Shown: piece by piece, positions 1-11,426 of the stretch
Layout of the letters: every line of letters begins with the position of its first letter
Numbering within the stretch: the first letter of the stretch is position 1
Assembly (NCBI GenBank): GCA_052171275.1
Contig: CM125795.1
Coordinates: 930,001 to 994,000, forward strand
Reading direction: 5' to 3'
DNA length: 64,000 nt
DNA from: Arsenophonus sp052171275
Lineage (GTDB): Bacteria; Pseudomonadota; Gammaproteobacteria; Enterobacterales; Enterobacteriaceae
Position numbers and translations under genes: made by a program
Notes under the pieces: generated by a model
Databases searched by the model: none
Told to the model about the DNA's origin: nothing
Seen by the model: the letters and a program-made list of their open reading frames with translations, nothing else

Positions 1-3000
1 TAATTTATGATACTGAAATATATTTATGTATATTATAACGAAATATAATATTACAATAAAAAAGATTTTTTATATTTTTTAAATAAATATTAATATAAAA
101 TAATTATTGTATTAATGAAGTATTTTAATAAAATTGATTAAATATTATTAAATAAATTTTTGATAACTTTTATTAATCAAATATTAATTGCATTAACGTT
201 AAATAAGTTAAAGATTTTATTCTATCTTGGAATATTATCATAATATTTGTTTTTATTTATATAAAAATATTTAAGATTTTAGTAGTGATATTCAATGAAT
301 AGTTATTCTTTAATCCTAAAGTGAATATAAATAAATATTCTTTACAATAGCAATCTTAATATATTATATCAAATTACTTATTATTTATTCGATATTGATT
401 AATATAATATAAGAAATAAAAATAATCCATTTAAACTTATTTTAATAATCATTAACAAAACATAAATTTTATTTTATTATTATTACACCATCAGAATATA
501 TAACTATTATATATATAAAAGGAGATCACAAAATCTATTCATAATTATTAATTTTAATTACATCATTGATTATTTTAATCACATAATAATAAAAAAGTTA
601 TACATCTTATTTTTTATATTTAAAACTATAATGATAGTATAAAGATTGTTATAAATTTAGGTTACATTATAGTATATATTAATATTAACTCGAATTAACT
701 TAATCTTATAGATAGTTGTGAAGTATTCTATGAATAAGACATTAATTAATGAATTTGAACAAAAACATTTATCTTAAGCAAACTATTTTTTATTAAGATA
801 AAGAAATCTTGATAGATATATAAAGCTATGATTATTGAGATAATATTTATATAAATAATAATGATTTAAAAAAATCAAATAAATAAATGATAAAATATAT
901 AAAACTGATTTTTAATAACTCTATTTTTTCTAAAATTATTAAAATAAAATTTTATATGATATAGATTAATCATTGAATATATAGATTTCAAATTTAATGT
1001 TAAATATAAGTAATCTTATAATTATTTTAATGATTTAATAATAATTAAACTAACTTTACATAAATATAAAAATGATAAATAATAATATTATAAATTAAGG
1101 AATATTACTAAGCAAACTAAATTAAATAAATTTTCATTTATAACTACTATTTTAATATATGATTAAATGTTATACATGTTTTATTAATATTTTATTAGTT
1201 ATGATACTAATAAAACATTAAAATTAAAACAATTAATATATCTGGTTATTATTTTAACTTACTCAATATTCTAAAATTATGTTTATAATTTAATATGCTA
1301 TTTATATTAAAAATAGCAAAACGTTTATTTTCTATTATCTATATAAGATTTTATCGAATTATATTTAATTATGATTTTATCAACTAAAATAAAAGTTTTT
1401 TTAATTAAAAGTAGAATAATATTCTACATATTTTTTGTTAATTTTATTGAAAATAAGCTTTAAATTATAAACTATATAATATATAAATATATTATATAAA
1501 TAATCTAATAATATTAATATTAATTGAATATTTTAATTATCATTAAGAATATAATAAAAAATTTTTTTACTAATATTTAGGAAGTAAATTTTAATTACAT
1601 TTCTTTTCAGCAAAAAATATTATAAAATAAATTAATTTAATTATTTATAATAAATTCTCTAATATTTTATCAAGAAAATAAAATGTTAAAATATATTTTT
1701 ATAATATTTTTAAAATCGTAATATTATAAGTATTCTACTGTAATAGATTAATCATCTTTTAATAAAAAATATAAATTATATATGTAATAATCTTTTGCGA
1801 AATAATAGTTATTAATTTAAATAAAGTGAATTCAATATTATAAAAGTTATAAAGTAATAAATAGTTATTAAACTTATATAAAGTTAACTAATCAACATAT
1901 CAGAAAATTTAATGTTTTATAAAAAAATATAAAATTAAGTTTATGAAAGTTTTATATTTACTATTTATTAAAATAGAATTTATTAAAAATAACTTTTGAT
2001 ATATTTTAAAAATAAAGATAGATATATCTACGTACAATATAATTAATTGAATAATTAACATGATTTAAAAATAATCTATCAATTATTTTTAAATACTTTA
2101 ACTTTGTTTGAGTATAAGAACTTTAATAGCTAAATTTTTATCAAAATAAAGAAATTTTCATATTTAGTTCTAAAACTAAATAAATCTATTTGAAATAAAT
2201 AAGTTTATTTTTAATATTCTTAATATTAATATATTAAAGCATAACAAGAATATAATATATATTAAGTTAAATATTATTAATAAATTAATAAGTTTTAGAA
2301 AAACTTTTTAAAAAACAGAAACAAATTTCAAATTTTTATACTTACTAAAAAATATAACCAGATATATGTTAATGAAATTATAAATACTTAAACAAAATTT
2401 ATTTTATTATCTATCAGTGATTAGAAAGATCAATATAAGTAATATATTTTCAGTAGCTATAAATAGCTTAGTTATGTAATTTTAAAAAAAATAATTAATA
2501 GTTTTATAAAAAAATTTTAACTATTTTAATTTAAATAATATAGCAATATATATATTTATATTATATATAAATGATTAAAATAATTTAAACAAGTTAATGA
2601 TTAATTAAATACTAATATTAATTATACTATTTAATCTTTTAAATTTTATTAATAAATAAATGTATTGTTATTAATATATATTAAATATTATATATTAAAT
2701 ATAATATTTAATATTTTATGAAAATTAATCTTTTATCAAATTTTAAAAAATAATGAATTAAAGAAAATTTAACTCATTTAATTATTTAATATAAATTTAA
2801 ATGATAATTTAAATATTTAATCTATAGATCAAATTTATTTATAATATATCTAAAATATAAGTAAATAAATTTATATTTTTAAAAATAAATTTAGATATAA
2901 ATTTATAGTTATAGTGAACAGAATTTTTATTATGTTTAATTCAATATATAAAAAGTTATTTAAATTATTTGAGATAATAATTATAAAAAATAAGAATTAT

Positions 3001-3813
3001 TTAAGAAGTTTTTAATAAAAAAACAACTTATATTAATAGTATCATATAAGTTATTGTTATGATAAATATTAATATAATACATGTTCTTTTAATTATTAAA
3101 AGTGATTTATGTCGAATTTTTTAATAAAAATATTATACATAAATAGTAACTTATTGCGATGAATTATTTAATAGTATCACATCAATAAGGAAATATAGCA
3201 ATATTTATTATCATAATTAATTTTTTTAAAAAAATAATAATAACTTTATTAATATAAGAATAAATTGATTTTTAAAAAGTTGATTATTTTCTATCTAAAA
3301 AATATTAATATTGTTAAGAATTATAAAATCCTGAATTAACTATAGTTATTTTACTAAAATATCAATTTATATCTTAATAAGAATTAATTCTTATTTATTA
3401 TTTATATTTTTGATAATTTAGTTTTTTCATAAAATTTTTATATATATAGTTTATATAGTTATCTATATCATTTTATTTGATATATTAGTGATATTTAATT
3501 TTTGATATTTTAATAAAGTATTTTTGTTTAAATAAAAAAATAAAAATATTTAAAACAAAATAATTTATTAATAACATAATTAAAATAAATATTAAAGTTT
3601 ATTTTTATCAAAAATTTTGTATTTTTCTATCTTATGCATTAATTTTTATATCAAGTTGTGATTATTTTATCATTAATATTTTTAAAATATATTTAAAATA
3701 AAATATAGTTAATAATGATTAGATTATTAATTAACAAAAATATATAACAAAATTATATCTATAAGATATGCAATCTTAACTATTAAAATAAAATAAAAAA
3801 AAGGAATAGAATT
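1..3813. other. gene-free A+T-rich stretch
   Basis: No reading frame resembling a known protein was found on either strand, and stops are frequent in all frames. A Shine-Dalgarno-like AAAAGGAG sits at 517-524 but no start codon with an open frame follows, so it may be a fossil of a lost gene. A perfect 20-bp palindrome lies at 3376-3395. I see no RNA gene. The stretch is probably the residue of genes eroded beyond recognition, but no parent gene can be named. Confidence 0.6.
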
Positions 3814-6486
3814 ATGTCATTAAGTTTAAAAATGGACTGTAAATCTACACTTTCAATTGGAAATAAACATTATGAGTATTTTAGTTTACACATAGCTGCA
3901 AAAAAAATAGGAGATATTTCTAATCTTCCAAAATCATTAAAAGTATTATTTGAAAACTTGTTACGCAATCTGGATGGGAAACATATTCTATTAAAAGATT
4001 TACAAGCTATTGTTAATTGGCAACATATTAGACATTCTGATAGTGAAATTAAGTATCAACCAGCACGAATTTTAATGCAAGATTTTACTGGTATACCAGC
4101 AATAGTTGATCTTGCTGCAATGCGTGAAACTGTGCACCGATTAGGTGGTGATATTAATAAAGTAAATCCACTTTTACCAGTTGATTTAATTGTCGATCAT
4201 TCGATTATGGTTGATGAATTTGCTACAGATCAAGCCTTTAGTAATAATGTAAAATTTGAAATGAAACGTAATTATGAACGTTATATTTTTTTACGTTGGG
4301 GGCAAAAAGCATTTAACAATTTTAGAGTAGTCCCTCCTGGAACAGGTATTTGTCATCAAGTAAATCTAGAGTATTTAGCTAAGGTTGTATGGTTTGAAGA
4401 AAATGAGAAAAAAATATTAGTTTACCCAGATACATTAGTTGGTACTGACTCTCATACAACAATGATTAATGGTTTAGGAGTGTTAGGTTGGGGAGTTGGA
4501 GGAATTGAAGCTGAAGCTGTAATGTTGGGAGAACCAATTTCTATGCTTATTCCTGATGTTATTGGTTTCAAATTAACTGGTAAACTAAAGGAGGGAATTA
4601 CAGCTACCGATTTAGTATTAACTATAACTCAAATGCTTCGTAAGCATAAAGTTGTTGGTAAGTTTGTTGAATTTTATGGTGATGGTTTAGCTAATTTAAC
4701 AGTTGCTAATCGAGCTACTATTTCAAATATGTCACCTGAATACGGCGCTACATGTGGTTTTTTTCCAGTTGATGAAATCACATTAAATTATATGCGGTTA
4801 ACAGGGCATTCAGAAAATCAAATAGCTTTAGTTGAAAACTATACTAAAATACAAGGATTGTGGTTTAATTTAGATGAAGAACCTATTTTTACTAGTACAT
4901 TAACATTAGATTTATTGTCAGTGAAAACAAGTTTAGCTGGACCTAAACGTCCTCAAGATCGAATTGAATTAAATCAGGTTCCAAATATATTTAAAAATTC
5001 ATTAGATCTTCTATTAAACAAATCAAAAAAAGAATTTTCATCATATATAAATTATAATGAGAAAAAATTTCAGTTAAAAAATGGAGCAGTTGTTATTGCA
5101 GCAATAACTTCGTGTACAAATACTTCAAATCCAAGTGTTTTAATGGCAGCAGGATTATTAGCAAAAAAAGCAGTTGAAAGAGGTTTACAACGTAAACCTT
5201 GGGTGAAATCATCATTAGCACCTGGTTCAAAAGTTGTTACTGCTTATTTAGATAAAGCTGGATTAACTGATTACTTAAATCAATTAGGTTTTAATTTAGT
5301 CGGTTATGGTTGTACTAGTTGTATTGGTAATTCAGGACCATTGCCATCCTCAATAGAGGATGCAATCAAAAAATATGATCTTACTTTCGCTGCAGTATTA
5401 TCTGGTAATCGAAATTTTGAGGGTAGAATCCATCCGTTAGTAAAAACAAATTGGTTAGCTTCGCCGCCTTTAGTAGTTGCATATGCTTTAGCTGGTAATA
5501 TACAAATAAATTTTGTTGATGAGCCGTTAGGTAACGATAAAAATGGTAAAAAAATATTCCTAAAAGATATCTGGCCTACTAATAAGGAAATTGACAATGC
5601 AGTACAATTAGTGAAATCTAATATGTTCCATAAAGAGTACGATACTGTTTTTAATGGAAATGAAGTATGGCAAGCGATTAATGTAAAAAATTCAGTTATT
5701 TATTCATGGCAACCAAATTCTACTTATATACATAATCCACCTTTTTTTGATGATATGCAGATAATTCCTATGTTAATCACTGATATTCATCGTGCGCATA
5801 TTATTGTTATTTTAGGAGATTATGTTACTACTGATCATATTTCACCTGCTGGAAATATTAAGGCGGATAGTCCTGCTGGATGTTATTTAAAATCTCATGG
5901 TATAAAAGAGAAAGATTTTAATTCATATGGATCAAGACGTGGTAATCATGAAGTTATGAAGAGAGGTACATTTGCTAATATTCATATTCATAATGAAATG
6001 TTACCTGGTGTTAAAGGAGGATTTACTCGCCATATCCCAACAGAAACTCAGTTATCTATTTATGATGCTGCTATGAAATATAAGGAAAATAAAATACCTT
6101 TAGTTATTATTGCTGGTAAAGAATATGGATCTGGTTCTAGTCGTGACTGGGCAGCTAAAGGAACATTATTACTAGGGGTAAAAGTTGTTATTGCTGAATC
6201 TTATGAACGAATTCATCGATCTAATTTAATAGGTATGGGTATTTTGCCATTAGAATTTCCAGCTAATATAAACCGTAAAACATTAAAATTAAGAGGCGAT
6301 GAAACAATAGATATTTCTAATTTACAATCTATTAACCCTGGTGATATTGTCACTGTAACTTTTAGAGATAAAAATGATCAGTTAATGGTAATAGCTATGC
6401 GTTGTCGAATTGACACAATAACTGAATTAAAATATTTCCGTCATGGAGGAGTTCTTCATTATCTTATTCGTAAAATGTTAAAATAA
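3814..6486 (+). CDS. acnA: aconitate hydratase A
   Basis: Aconitase A interconverts citrate and isocitrate in the TCA cycle in the cytoplasm. The 890-residue product matches E. coli AcnA (891) from end to end. The [4Fe-4S] ligands are present: C434 in TSCTNTSN, and C500 and C503 in GYGCTSCIGNSG. Other family blocks are intact: GTDSHTTMINGLGVLGWGVGG near residue 210, the swivel-domain block VTTDHISPAG, and GKEYGSGSSRDWAAKG near the C-terminus. AAGGA at 3801-3805 lies eight bases before the ATG, which fixes the start. It is convergent with ribA, 57 bp away, as in E. coli. Several runs of seven or eight A (for example 3900-3907) are possible slippage sites but the frame is whole. In E. coli AcnA is the oxidant-resistant, SoxRS-induced isoform. 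The assignment is very secure. Confidence 0.98.
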   Translation: MSLSLKMDCKSTLSIGNKHYEYFSLHIAAKKIGDISNLPKSLKVLFENLLRNLDGKHILLKDLQAIVNWQHIRHSDSEIKYQPARILMQDFTGIPAIVDLAAMRETVHRLGGDINKVNPLLPVDLIVDHSIMVDEFATDQAFSNNVKFEMKRNYERYIFLRWGQKAFNNFRVVPPGTGICHQVNLEYLAKVVWFEENEKKILVYPDTLVGTDSHTTMINGLGVLGWGVGGIEAEAVMLGEPISMLIPDVIGFKLTGKLKEGITATDLVLTITQMLRKHKVVGKFVEFYGDGLANLTVANRATISNMSPEYGATCGFFPVDEITLNYMRLTGHSENQIALVENYTKIQGLWFNLDEEPIFTSTLTLDLLSVKTSLAGPKRPQDRIELNQVPNIFKNSLDLLLNKSKKEFSSYINYNEKKFQLKNGAVVIAAITSCTNTSNPSVLMAAGLLAKKAVERGLQRKPWVKSSLAPGSKVVTAYLDKAGLTDYLNQLGFNLVGYGCTSCIGNSGPLPSSIEDAIKKYDLTFAAVLSGNRNFEGRIHPLVKTNWLASPPLVVAYALAGNIQINFVDEPLGNDKNGKKIFLKDIWPTNKEIDNAVQLVKSNMFHKEYDTVFNGNEVWQAINVKNSVIYSWQPNSTYIHNPPFFDDMQIIPMLITDIHRAHIIVILGDYVTTDHISPAGNIKADSPAGCYLKSHGIKEKDFNSYGSRRGNHEVMKRGTFANIHIHNEMLPGVKGGFTRHIPTETQLSIYDAAMKYKENKIPLVIIAGKEYGSGSSRDWAAKGTLLLGVKVVIAESYERIHRSNLIGMGILPLEFPANINRKTLKLRGDETIDISNLQSINPGDIVTVTFRDKNDQLMVIAMRCRIDTITELKYFRHGGVLHYLIRKMLK

Positions 6487-6543
6487 ATTAATTTAATTTA
6501 TTTAAATTATCTTAAAATAGATTATTCAATAATAGTTTATTTA

Positions 6544-7146
6544 TTATTTCTTACTTGTATCAGGTATAATATGTCCTAATTTAGTAGCTTTTACATTTAG
6601 ATAATTACTATTTTTAGGATTACGACCAACAATGAGAGGAACTCGTTCTACTATATTTATTTCAGCTTCTTTCATTATCTCTAATTTTTTAGGATTATTA
6701 GTTAATAATCTTACTTCATTTATAGATAGTAATTTATACATGTCAGCACAGATAGTAAAATCACGTTCATCAGGTTTAAAACCAAGCTTCAAATTAGCTT
6801 CAACAGTATCAAGACCTTGATCTTGAAGAGAATAGGCACGAATTTTATTTAATAATCCGATATTACGTCCTTCTTGACGATGATAAAGTAATACTCCACG
6901 ACCTTCTTCTGTAATTTGTTTAAGTGCTGCTTCTAATTGGAATCCACAATCGCATCGTAAACTAAATAAGGAATCACCTGTTAAACATTCCGAATGAATA
7001 CGCGAAAGAACTGGTTTTCTATCAGAAATATCACCATAAATAAGTGCTATATGGTTATTTCCATTAATGATTTCTTTAAAACCAACAAGTATAAATTCAC
7101 CAAAAGAAGTTGGTAAATTAGCTTCAGCTATATATTTTACTTGCAT
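6544..7146 (-). CDS. ribA: GTP cyclohydrolase II
   Basis: RibA opens GTP to a 2,5-diaminopyrimidinone product, formate and pyrophosphate, the first committed step of riboflavin synthesis. The 200-residue product aligns along its length with E. coli RibA (196). The zinc ligands C54, C65 and C67 (HSECLTGDSLFSLRCDCGFQ) are in the E. coli positions. The substrate-binding block LLYHRQEGRNIGLLNKIRAY and the C-terminal LLTNNPKK and RVPLIVGRNP blocks are intact. The ATG at 7146 begins the conserved N-terminus MQVK, but I see no clear Shine-Dalgarno; a TATAAT-like hexamer lies only five bases upstream. It is convergent with acnA, conserving the enterobacterial order acnA-ribA-(pgpB)-lapA-lapB-pyrF. 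Riboflavin supply is often retained in nutritional symbionts, but no other rib gene is in view. Confidence 0.98.
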   Translation of the reverse strand: MQVKYIAEANLPTSFGEFILVGFKEIINGNNHIALIYGDISDRKPVLSRIHSECLTGDSLFSLRCDCGFQLEAALKQITEEGRGVLLYHRQEGRNIGLLNKIRAYSLQDQGLDTVEANLKLGFKPDERDFTICADMYKLLSINEVRLLTNNPKKLEIMKEAEINIVERVPLIVGRNPKNSNYLNVKATKLGHIIPDTSKK

Positions 7147-7685
7147 ATGGTATTATACGTAATCAAAGAAACTTTTTATTTAAAATAAAATAAGAATGCG
7201 TTAAAAATATTAAATTTAATTACTAAAATATCATAACTTTATATATTTTGCTAGATTAGTAGATATATTTATCAATAAATAAAATTATATTAAAAATATT
7301 ATAATATAATAATTAAAAATTAATTATTTAATTATAACTAATTTTATCTGTTAATTTTAAAAAGTTAAATTATTAATTTTAAATAATATTATAAATAAAC
7401 GATATAAATTTTTTTCTATTTATTAGAAAGTAATTAATAATATTACTCAATAATATTAAATGATAGTAATTCTAATAAAAAATTTTTTGTGAATATTTAT
7501 GTATATCAGTATGATATAATAATTTTATTATTATTTTATTAATAAATTTTATACAGTTAATATAATTATTTAAATAATAAATAATTATTGATAGAAATTG
7601 TTCTATTTATTAGATAATTAAAATAATAAGTTGATTAGAGAAAAACAATTTAATGATTTTTATCATTATGTAATAATAAACAAAT
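7147..7685. other. eroded pgpB slot
   Basis: In E. coli pgpB (phosphatidylglycerophosphatase B, 254 residues) lies between ribA and lapA. Here the slot is 539 bp, shorter than an intact pgpB, and I can read no PgpB motif in any frame. Naming it as the pgpB site is inference from gene order only. The ribA promoter must also lie here, but the composition makes -10-like hexamers too common to choose one. Confidence 0.4.
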
Positions 7686-7980
7686 ATGAAATTTTTTATA
7701 CTATCATTTATTATAGATATTTTTACCTTCTTGATATTTAACTTAAATGATAATCAATTAAATAATATTTAATTATTTAATTTCTAAAGTAAACAACTAC
7801 TATTTATATAGTATTAATATTATTTATAATCTTTTTTAATTAAATTAATATAATTTTTTTTGCTAGATCTTCTTTACTAAAGAATTAACTTTGTTATTAA
7901 ATTTAAAGAATAATATTAATAATCAATAAATCACTTATCTTATAAGTCAGGATGAACATAGTATAGTATTGAAATATTAT
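7686..7980 (+). pseudogene. lapA: lapA fossil (LPS assembly protein A)
   Basis: LapA is a small inner-membrane partner of LapB in LPS assembly control. The frame from the ATG at 7686 reads MKFFILSFIIDIF, then NDNQ, before stops appear. This resembles the E. coli start MKYLLIFLLVLAIF and its NDQQ, in the right place directly upstream of the lapB fossil. The frame is broken by several stops and the rest is unreadable. The similarity alone is weak and low-complexity, so the call leans on gene order. The end is approximate. Confidence 0.45.
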
Positions 7981-8004
7981 TTTATAAATAAAAAGATTAT
8001 ATCT

Positions 8005-9181
8005 ATGTTAGAGTTGCTATTTCTGTTCATTTAATATTGCTTTTACTTATAGTTGGGTATATTTGATATAGAAATTCTCAATAACAAGATAAGCAGAAAA
8101 TTCTGTTTGTTTATATAGTAAGTATAAAATAGGTTAAAATTTCTTATTATTTTAATCAAAAAGATAAAGAAGTTAATTTATTTAAGATATTTTAAAAGAA
8201 GATAGTTCAATATTTGAAGCTAATTTGATATTTGGTGATCTTTTTGTTCATAAAATGAGTTAAATTAGCTATTCACATCCATCAATACTTATTTGAAAGT
8301 AATTCATTATTATTTAAACAGAAACTATTATTTGGATAATATAGCTTGGTTAAGATTATTTATCTTCTGTGGTTTTTATGATAGTGCGAGAGATATTTTT
8401 TTTAAACTTTTTAATAATCAAGATTTTTATTTCAGTGCATTGAATCTTTTTTTATTTATCAAGTAATTATTAATTATTATAAAGCAATAGATATGTTGCT
8501 GAAGAATTAGTTAAAATTAGAAATATTTACTTAAAAAAATATCGCATTTTTAATGTGAACTTTGTGTTATTGTGATTAAGTAGAAATGGATGATATTGAA
8601 GTTGTATTTATTTTAATAGATAAAGCCGTTAATATACATAAAACTGTATTAGAGCTTTTATTATAAAAGGACGTATTTATGTTGTTTGTGATGAATAATG
8701 AAAAATTAATTTCAACATTTAAACAAATTTTCTATCATGATAAAAATTTAGTAGATGACTCTTTATCAATTATTCATTAAAATTATCAGCACTTTGTTAA
8801 ATAGAATGAATGTAGATTTTATATTCAGCAATGTGTTTCAAGTGATTATGTAAGAAATAGCTAAGTTATACTTAGTTGAAATAATTAAAAAAAGAAATTA
8901 GAAAAAGCTCAAATATTTATTAAATACAAATTATAACATTATTCAATAATGAGTTTATTTTATAAACTAATTTATTATCATTTAGCAAAATATGGAATAA
9001 TGTAGAGCAAAAGAAAGCTTAAAATTATTTATTATAATATATTTAGCATATAAATTTACTAAAAACCTAATTATCTCATTGCCAAAAAATGTGGTTTTAT
9101 AACTTATTCTTTATATTGATATTGTCCTTTATGTCGTTCTGGGCTACCATTAAACCAACAAAAGGTTTTGATGATTACTGA
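8005..9181 (+). pseudogene. lapB: lapB fossil (LPS assembly protein B, YciM)
   Basis: LapB is a membrane-anchored TPR and rubredoxin-type protein that directs FtsH to degrade LpxC and so sets LPS output. The stretch is full of stops and frameshifts, yet blocks align in order with E. coli LapB. The start reads MLELLFLF. A later block reads DILKEDSSIFEANLIFGDLF (E. coli DMLKEDTGTVEAHLTLGNLF), followed by AIHIHQYL (AIRIHQTL). The rubredoxin end reads KKCGFITYSLY, then YCPLCRS, then a final KGFDD before a stop (CQKCGF, HCPSCRA, RGLDGL). Length is close to the intact gene. It ends 47 bp before pyrF, its normal operon partner. No protein can be made from it. Confidence 0.88.
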
Positions 9182-9214
9182 CGACAATATATTTTATGTT
9201 ATATTTTGAAATCC

Positions 9215-9221
9215 AGGAAGG
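9215..9221 (+). promoter_or_regulatory. pyrF ribosome binding site
   Basis: AGGAAGG lies seven bases before the pyrF ATG. It is one of the strongest Shine-Dalgarno sequences in the window and stands just after the dead lapB frame. Confidence 0.8.
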
Positions 9222-9228
9222 TTAAAAG

Positions 9229-9966
9229 ATGATAATTTCAAAAAAAAGTAAGCAACCAGTAATAACTACTTCTCCTGTTATTGTTGCATTAGATTATTAT
9301 GATTTAAATAAAACATTGTTTTTTATTGATAATATTAATCATCAAGATTGTCATCTAAAAGTTGGAATACAGATGTATACATTATATGGTCAGAAATTTA
9401 TTCAAATTTTACATCAGCGAGGTTTTCAAGTTTTTTTAGATTTAAAATTTCATGATATTCCAAATACTGTTATGCAAGCTGTTAAAGTTGTTGCAGAAAT
9501 TGGTGTTTGGATGGTTAATTTGCATGCTAGTGGTGGTACTAGGATGATGAATGCAGCAAAAAAAGCATTAATTGAATATGGTAAAGATGCTCCTATATTA
9601 ATTGCAGTTACTGTATTAACAAATATGGAAGAATACGATTTAAAGCAGATTGGGATAAAGAATAAACTTGTTGATCAAACATTACGATTAGCAAAATTAG
9701 CTAAGAGATGCAATTTAGATGGTGTAGTATGTTCAGCACATGAAGTGTCAATGGTAAAATCAATTTGTGGTAGTAATTTTTTATCAATAACACCTGGTAT
9801 TCGTCCTGATGGAACTGAAATATGTGATCAGTCTAGAATTATGACACCTAAACAAGCTATTAATGAAGCTGCTGATTATATGGTTATAGGACGACCTATC
9901 ACTTGTAGTGCTGATCCAATATCAAGTTTAGCTAAAATTAATCGTTCGATAGGATGGATAAAATAA
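9229..9966 (+). CDS. pyrF: orotidine 5'-phosphate decarboxylase
   Basis: PyrF decarboxylates OMP to UMP, the last step of de novo pyrimidine nucleotide synthesis. The product has 245 residues, the same as E. coli PyrF, with no gap needed in most of the alignment. The catalytic DxKxxD set is D71, K73 and D76 in FLDLKFHDIPNT, and K44 in CHLKVG is also present. Phosphate-binding blocks VTPGIRP (here ITPGIRPDG) and DYMVIGRPIT near the C-terminus are intact. The start is fixed by a strong ribosome binding site. It was the distal gene of the lapA-lapB-pyrF operon. Those two are now dead, so it is either read through from an old upstream promoter or has acquired one inside the lapB fossil. The next E. 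coli operon gene, yciH, is not recognisable downstream. Confidence 0.98.
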   Translation: MIISKKSKQPVITTSPVIVALDYYDLNKTLFFIDNINHQDCHLKVGIQMYTLYGQKFIQILHQRGFQVFLDLKFHDIPNTVMQAVKVVAEIGVWMVNLHASGGTRMMNAAKKALIEYGKDAPILIAVTVLTNMEEYDLKQIGIKNKLVDQTLRLAKLAKRCNLDGVVCSAHEVSMVKSICGSNFLSITPGIRPDGTEICDQSRIMTPKQAINEAADYMVIGRPITCSADPISSLAKINRSIGWIK

Positions 9967-10024
9967 ATTATGTTTATTTAATTTATTCAAATTACAGAGT
10001 AATAGAATAAAAAATTATAAAATT

Positions 10025-10049
10025 TATTATTTACTATAAGTAAATAATA
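10025..10049 (+). terminator. possible pyrF terminator hairpin
   Basis: An 11-bp perfect stem with a three-base loop lies 58 bp after the pyrF stop. It is all A/T apart from one G-C pair, and the following T-tract is weak (ATACTTTTA). It is plausible only because of its place. Confidence 0.35.
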
Positions 10050-11376
10050 ATACTTTTATAAAATGCGTATTATTTAGAATAAAATATAAAATAATTTTGT
10101 TATTAATTAAATTAAGTTTAAATAAAATGAATTAATTATACTTCGTTTATTTAATTATAATGATTTAATTGAAAGTACATTAATTAAATAAATAGATATT
10201 AAATATAGGAATCATAATATAGAGATTATCAAATAATTTTAGATAGTTAATAAAATAGAACTCAAATATAATAAATTATTAATATATTTTTATAAGTAAA
10301 ATAGATAATTTAACTAGTTTTATTCTAGTTTCTAGAACTATTTTTTTATAAAATTTTTTTTTAAAAAAAGAATAATAAATATCATTATATTCATTTTTAA
10401 CTTAATTAAGTTATTTTTTTAGAAATAATTATATATTATATGTTAGTTATCTAACATGACTATTAATTATATTTTAACGTAATCATCTTTTAATATATTA
10501 TTTAATTATGGAAATTAATTAAAATAATAAATATTAATATAAACAATTTTATAAATTTCTTATTTTATAATTTTATTAATCTAATATATAAAATATAAAT
10601 TAACTTAAATAGTTACTATTTAAGTTGAAATTTTTAAAAAAAATAACAATATAATAACTGAAATAATAAAACTATTATTATTTATTTTAATAACTTATTA
10701 TCTATTTTATGTTAAAATTCTTTATCAATTGAATAATTAATTACATTTATATAAATTTATAAAAAACAGTAACACTTTAATAATCGAAATTAAGTCTTGT
10801 TGTTTATTATACTATATTTTCATATATTAGTTGAAAGAAGCTATTAAATTAAATATAGTTTCATCATTTTATTAAAAAAAATACTAACCTATCTTCGATA
10901 AATTTCAGTTATTTTGATAATAAAATTATTATTTTCTCTTATATGAAATTTTAGAAAATATATGTTTAAGTAAATATTATCTAATATATTATATAGATAA
11001 ATGATTATATTATTTAATAATTAATATTTTTCTATTAAAGTTTTATATTTTATTTAAAATATCTTATTATTTGTTATTTACAATAGTTTTAACAAAAAAA
11101 TGATTAATTATATATACATATGTTTATATATTGAAAATGTTTTAAACATTATATAAACATTAAATTAAAACTATAATTAGTATTATATCATGGTTTTAAT
11201 ATAGGATAAAACTTTGAAATTGTTTGTTATATATTTCTAATAAGTTAAATTGATTACTGATATAATCAGAAATATATATAGTAAATATTTAATAGTTAAT
11301 AGTATTTCTACACTGTATCTGATGTAATTTTATTTCATAAAAGCAATAAATTATTAATTTAAAGTTTATTTATTTT

Positions 11377-11426
11377 AAAATATAAAGTAAATTAAAAATT
11401 TTAGTTTTTAATTTACTTTATATTTT
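11377..11426. repeat. perfect 22-bp inverted repeat, 6-base loop
   Basis: The arms 11377-11398 and 11405-11426 are exact reverse complements with loop TTTTAG. There are three G-C pairs in the stem. No gene lies within 1.4 kb. A 22-bp exact match is far beyond what A+T richness alone should give in 64 kb. It may be a structured RNA, a terminator left from a dead gene, or a palindrome made by replication template switching. Confidence 0.9.

Noticed and set aside
5304..5597. 97-codon frame antisense to acnA
   Set aside because: It lies wholly within acnA, which is certain, and its sequence mirrors acnA codons; no family resemblance.
6632..6820. Frame antisense to ribA
   Set aside because: Shadow of a certain gene; no independent support.
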